Under the pieces are notes generated by a model. The model saw nothing but the letters and a program-made list of their open reading frames with translations. It ran no database searches and was not told the origin of the DNA. Shown here piece after piece: positions 40,078 through 42,773 of a stretch of DNA of 42,773 nt. A program made the translations under genes and the position numbers. This DNA comes from Candidatus Saccharimonadota bacterium (lineage in GTDB: Bacteria; Patescibacteriota; Saccharimonadia; Saccharimonadales; Saccharimonadaceae): the NCBI GenBank assembly GCA_017404515.1, contig JAFRCG010000006.1, positions 1-42,773 on the forward strand, in the 5' to 3' direction. Positions within the stretch are counted from its first letter, which is position 1. Every line of letters starts with the position of its first letter.

Positions 40078-40158
40078 GTCACCCCCAAAGGTGACAAACA
40101 ATTGGTATGATTTCTTCTTCTCTTTTTTAATCTACAGAGGTGATTAATTTCTCACCTC
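40078..40158 (-). promoter_or_regulatory. Structured leader of the secreted-protein gene
   Basis: On the minus strand the 100-nt leader has GAGGTGA/TCACCTC (40137-40143 with 40152-40158) and GTCACC/GGTGAC (40078-40083 with 40090-40095). The TCACC and GGTGA arms could re-pair between the two hairpins, permitting a switch. Inference from sequence only. Confidence 0.35.
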
Positions 40159-40167
40159 AATACCCTC

Positions 40168-40196
40168 ATTATAGCACAAAACGCCAAAAAAGTCAA
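40168..40196 (-). promoter_or_regulatory. Promoter of the secreted-protein gene
   Basis: On the minus strand TTGACT (40191-40196), 17-bp spacer, TATAAT (40168-40173) preceded by TGC. Confidence 0.8.
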
Positions 40197-40279
40197 TATA
40201 CGCTTAAGGTTTTTTGCGGTTTGTAAAGGGGTAAATCATCCTAAAATTCAGCTAAATCTTTACTATTTTGGCCCCTTTA

Positions 40280-40288
40280 TGCTATAAT
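40280..40288 (+). promoter_or_regulatory. Extended -10 promoter of the broken tRNA-Thr-like gene
   Basis: TGCTATAAT, TATAAT at 40283-40288, 10 nt before the tRNA-like 5' end, the same spacing as for tRNA-Ala(CGC). Confidence 0.6.
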
Positions 40289-40298
40289 ACCTCATAAT

Positions 40299-40449
40299 GC
40301 CTCGATAGCTCAGTCGGTAGAGCGCATCCATGGTTATCATCGACTCCTCGATAAAACATAATAAGGTTTAAACACTTAACCCTAAGAACCGCAATTGATT
40401 TCTTAGTTATTAAGTGACAGGTCACGAGCTCAAACGAGTCGCGGCTTCC
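40299..40449 (+). pseudogene. Interrupted tRNA-Thr(GGT)-like gene
   Basis: 40299-40334 is a good tRNA 5' half: acceptor GCCTCGA, TA, D-arm GCTC...GAGC, then CATCC and ATGGT, with GGT in the anticodon position. Instead of the expected GGATG, about 75 nt follow, including a two-tier hairpin CACTTAA/TTAAGTG (40373-40379, 40410-40416) with CTAAGAA/TTCTTAG inside. A degraded 3' half (GGTCACGAGCTCAAA, TCGCGGC) ends near 40449 without CCA. The T-arm and anticodon stem cannot form. It looks like a tRNA gene broken in the anticodon loop, with the recombinase 1.4 kb downstream. Confidence 0.6.
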
Positions 40450-40521
40450 TATACCCTATTATAACATAAAAATCAAAAATAGTGCGAATCTCGCCGAAAA
40501 CGACAAAAATCCGCACTATTT

Positions 40522-41652
40522 TTAGCGATCTACTCTGATTGGGAGTAATCCGGCAAGATCCATTTGCTCTAAAGTAACGCGAGTTAGTTCGCTATTCTCG
40601 AAGCTAATTTCATATTCGCGGCCACCTTCACGAGTCGGTTTGATAAGGTTACGATCACGGAGTTTCTTGAGCTGCTGAGCGATAGCAACAGAAGTGACTT
40701 CGCGTCCCCAAAGATCTTTGATATCGTTCGCTTTAATCGTGCTCAAACGAACGGCACGACTGAGAATATTACTTTCTAGCCGAGAAATAATACCAGCCTT
40801 TTCCATACGATCCACGGACGGAAGTAGAATCTTCTTATTTACGAACTCCGCGTCGGCAAGAGATTCAGATTTCTTAATCTCATCACGGACGCCGGAAAGG
40901 AAGTATTCGCACCACTCCAAAATATGCTCATCTTTATAATCATCGGCGAGGGCCAGCATATCATAATACTTATTACGATCGCCGGCGAAAACAGCCGTAG
41001 GGTTAAACAGACGCATTTTATTTGGTACGATATAACCCTTCTTACAAAGAAGTGCGTAGGTCATAAGCCTGTCGGTACGACCATTGCCGTTACCGAATGG
41101 GTGGATCCAGACAAAACGATGGTTGGCGATCGCGATTTTAAGTAGATCATACTGCTCGCCATCGTCACTATTAATATAATCTATCAGTTCACGCATAAGA
41201 TCCGGAACATCGTATGGCTCTGGTGGCTGGTGCTTCGCATTTGCGATAAAGCGAGGCTCATCGCGCCAGGCACCGGCACGCTTATCACCCTCATGAGTCA
41301 GACCACCTACTACAACCCGATGGAGCTCTTTGATGAAATCGGCCGAAATAGGCTCGTCCATTACATACTTGTCGATAAAATCTAGGCCAGAAATCAAGTT
41401 GGAGATCTCTACAATCTGCTCGTCATTCTTGTAGCTTTTATCATCACGCTTCTCGATATAAGAAGCAATCGTGGTATGGTTACCCTCAATGCGCGCAGAA
41501 GCAACAGCTTCCACTGCGTGGAGTAGGCTCTTAAGCTGCAAAAAGACGCTCTCGCTCGTGGTATTTTTGAGTGGACGATTTTTGAGATGCTCTAGCTCAA
41601 GAATGATATTTGTGAGGCCAGAGTCAAATTTAGGGGTAGGTGTATTAATCAT
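40522..41652 (-). CDS. Fic/DOC domain AMP-transferase-like protein
   Basis: A 376-residue protein. The Fic motif HPFGNGNGRTDR (184-195) is complete, so AMPylation or a related NMP transfer is expected. The auto-inhibitory motif SARIEG (52-57, [ST]xxxE[GN]) lies in an N-terminal helix, making it a class II Fic. An N-terminal Fic_N-like region and a C-terminal winged helix (about 280-365, VTSVAIAQQLKKLRDRNLIKPTREGG) complete the common bacterial Fic-wHTH layout. GGAGA precedes the ATG. Four 12-bp repeats lie directly upstream, which the winged helix could bind. Codon use differs from the core genes. Confidence 0.93.
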   Translation of the reverse strand: MINTPTPKFDSGLTNIILELEHLKNRPLKNTTSESVFLQLKSLLHAVEAVASARIEGNHTTIASYIEKRDDKSYKNDEQIVEISNLISGLDFIDKYVMDEPISADFIKELHRVVVGGLTHEGDKRAGAWRDEPRFIANAKHQPPEPYDVPDLMRELIDYINSDDGEQYDLLKIAIANHRFVWIHPFGNGNGRTDRLMTYALLCKKGYIVPNKMRLFNPTAVFAGDRNKYYDMLALADDYKDEHILEWCEYFLSGVRDEIKKSESLADAEFVNKKILLPSVDRMEKAGIISRLESNILSRAVRLSTIKANDIKDLWGREVTSVAIAQQLKKLRDRNLIKPTREGGREYEISFENSELTRVTLEQMDLAGLLPIRVDR

Positions 41653-41689
41653 AATAATTCTCCTATAATTATTCTACCATAAAAGGCAA

Positions 41690-41783
41690 ATTATTTAAAG
41701 TTAAGATTTGTAATTATTTAAAGTTGAGATACTACTATAACAGGGGTAATTATTTAAAGTAGCGATTTGGCATTATTTAAAGT
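41690..41783. repeat. Four 12-bp direct repeats upstream of fic
   Basis: ATTATTTAAAGT at 41690-41701, 41713-41724, 41749-41760 and 41772-41783. Start-to-start distances are 23, 36 and 23, so they form two pairs with a shared GATTTG in each spacer. They lie between the recombinase stop and the fic start. They may be operator sites for the fic promoter or arm-type sites of the recombinase. Confidence 0.85.
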
Positions 41784-41785
41784 TG

Positions 41786-42691
41786 CTATGCGTGAATGAC
41801 AGTATGCTTCAGACGATGAATTTGGTGTAGATCCTCATCTACGACGTGAGTATAAGTCATCGTAACTTGAATACTGGCATGGCCGAGAAGCTCTTTCACG
41901 TAAACGATATTGGCGTTGTTCCGAAGCAAATCGGTAGCAAATGAGTGACGAAGCGTATGCGGATGAATATTCTTATCTAAACCAGCCTTGATAGCCGCAT
42001 TTTTAACTACCATTTGTACGACGCCGGGGTTAATTTTCTCACGACCTTTTAGTTGTTCCGAAACGAATAGAGCCGGGTACGGATCATCGCGGAGCGCAAG
42101 GTATTCGTCGATATACTTATGCGTGACAGGATCAATAAAGCAAACGCGAGGCTTATTACCTTTTCCGATGACCGTAAAGCTGTCCACTCCATCTTTGATT
42201 TGTGTACGTTCCATATTACATAGCTCTCCATTGCGAAGACCGGCACTAAACATTAAGGCAATCATAGCTCGATTTCGATAACGCTTAAACCGAGAATATC
42301 CCGGTCCTTTTTGAAACACGGCGTGGAGCATAGCTTCCACCTCTGAAACTTCTAGATAGTCGACTACGCGCGAGTCGCGTTTGGGGATGCCGACAGCTTC
42401 GGCATCTAATACCTCATAACCACGTGCCTTGAGATGCTTCAAAACGACACGAAGTTTCAAGATATAGCCACGAACCGTATTGGAAGTGCGCGTTTTTCTG
42501 AGGTCGGTTGTCCACTTACGGACTTGATCGAACTCTAATTCGGCAACCGGAATGTCGCCAAGAAACGCAACGATAGACTTCATTGCGCATTGGTTCATCT
42601 CCTCAGTTTTGGCTGATTGATTTTTGTAGACAATAACGTCCTTACGATAAAGCTCAAAAGCTTCCGAGAGAGTTAAACTTGGGGTTTTCAT
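41786..42691 (-). CDS. Tyrosine recombinase/integrase (XerC/D-like)
   Basis: A 301-residue protein. An N-terminal SAM-like core-binding domain (about 8-90) precedes the catalytic domain with the full active-site set: R153 in SAGLRNGEL, K177 in VIGKGNK, H245 and R248 in HPHTLRHSFAT, H271 in LLGHASIQVT, and the nucleophile Y280 in MTYTHV. Size fits Xer or a small integrase. AGAAAGGA precedes the ATG. With the broken tRNA gene and fic next door, an integrase of a mobile element is favoured, but a chromosomal Xer role cannot be excluded. Confidence 0.92.
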   Translation of the reverse strand: MKTPSLTLSEAFELYRKDVIVYKNQSAKTEEMNQCAMKSIVAFLGDIPVAELEFDQVRKWTTDLRKTRTSNTVRGYILKLRVVLKHLKARGYEVLDAEAVGIPKRDSRVVDYLEVSEVEAMLHAVFQKGPGYSRFKRYRNRAMIALMFSAGLRNGELCNMERTQIKDGVDSFTVIGKGNKPRVCFIDPVTHKYIDEYLALRDDPYPALFVSEQLKGREKINPGVVQMVVKNAAIKAGLDKNIHPHTLRHSFATDLLRNNANIVYVKELLGHASIQVTMTYTHVVDEDLHQIHRLKHTVIHA

Positions 42692-42773
42692 AAACTTTCC
42701 TTTCTGGTAGCCAAAGCCAGTTTAATCAGGAACTAACCTCAGCTAGCTCTTCTTATTTCGTTGGAAAGTAGCC
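42692..42773. other. End of window upstream of the recombinase
   Basis: 82 nt containing the recombinase ribosome site and a weakly AT-rich leader. I see no further gene or repeat. Confidence 0.4.

Noticed and set aside
40299-40449. tRNA gene with a functional intron in the anticodon loop
   Set aside because: After removing any plausible insert the anticodon and T stems still do not pair and no CCA end follows, so a broken gene is more likely.
41690-41783. Iterons of a plasmid origin
   Set aside because: Only four repeats with uneven spacing, no replication initiator nearby, and chromosomal genes throughout the window.
1562-42691. Recoding of TGA as an amino acid
   Set aside because: All genes reach family-typical length with TAA or TAG and none contains an in-frame TGA, so there is avoidance but no evidence of reassignment.

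Overview
The gene set points to a streamlined Patescibacteria/CPR genome, most likely Candidatus Saccharibacteria (TM7). This is an inference from three things: core translation genes laid out in short units, zinc-free versions of L36, S4, DnaX and RecR, and a spc-operon tail in which secY is followed by a sortase rather than adk and map. The standard code with TAA/TAG stops fits every gene; none of the 46 protein genes I call ends in TGA. No rRNA or CRISPR array is present. Many promoters are extended -10 (TGnTATAAT), and several sit so close to the start codon that the mRNA must be leaderless.

Layout. 1-1560: six fragments of a C-type-lectin-like variable domain, three on + and three on -, arranged as a mirror image around a small palindrome at 745. 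Next to them is a 141-bp palindromic MITE-like element that recurs inverted at 30260. 1562-3271: a beta-helix surface protein. 3372-9761: secY, sortase, infA, rpmJ, rpsM, rpsK, rpsD, rpoA, rplQ, rplM, rpsI. 9785-21433: ribosomal/transport units (secE-nusG, rplK, rplA with a probable L1 site, rplJ-rplL with a clear L10 leader) alternate with minus-strand genes: a thymidylate-cycle cluster (thyA, folA, glyA), an HD hydrolase, rlmH and four small proteins of unknown role. 21486-26614: dnaX, dnaB, a GT-C-type membrane protein, ybaB, recR. 26615-36561: rmuC diverging from a DHH phosphoesterase-cysS pair, then an AI-2E family transporter, tgt, trpS, a pseudouridine synthase, a delta'-like clamp-loader subunit and a TPR protein, with tRNA genes nearby.

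36579-42773 is accessory. It holds two tRNAs, an HD-GYP protein and a secreted Pro/Glu-rich protein that both look Firmicutes-like, a broken tRNA-Thr(GGT)-like gene, a Fic protein preceded by four 12-bp repeats, and a tyrosine recombinase. This looks like a mobile-element boundary at a tRNA gene.

The most interesting signal is the cassette array. The two closest cassettes (1 and 3) differ mainly at the first two positions of NNY codons while the third base is kept, the pattern expected of adenine mutagenesis of AAY codons by a diversity-generating retroelement. No reverse transcriptase or template repeat lies in the window, so the engine would have to be elsewhere in the genome.
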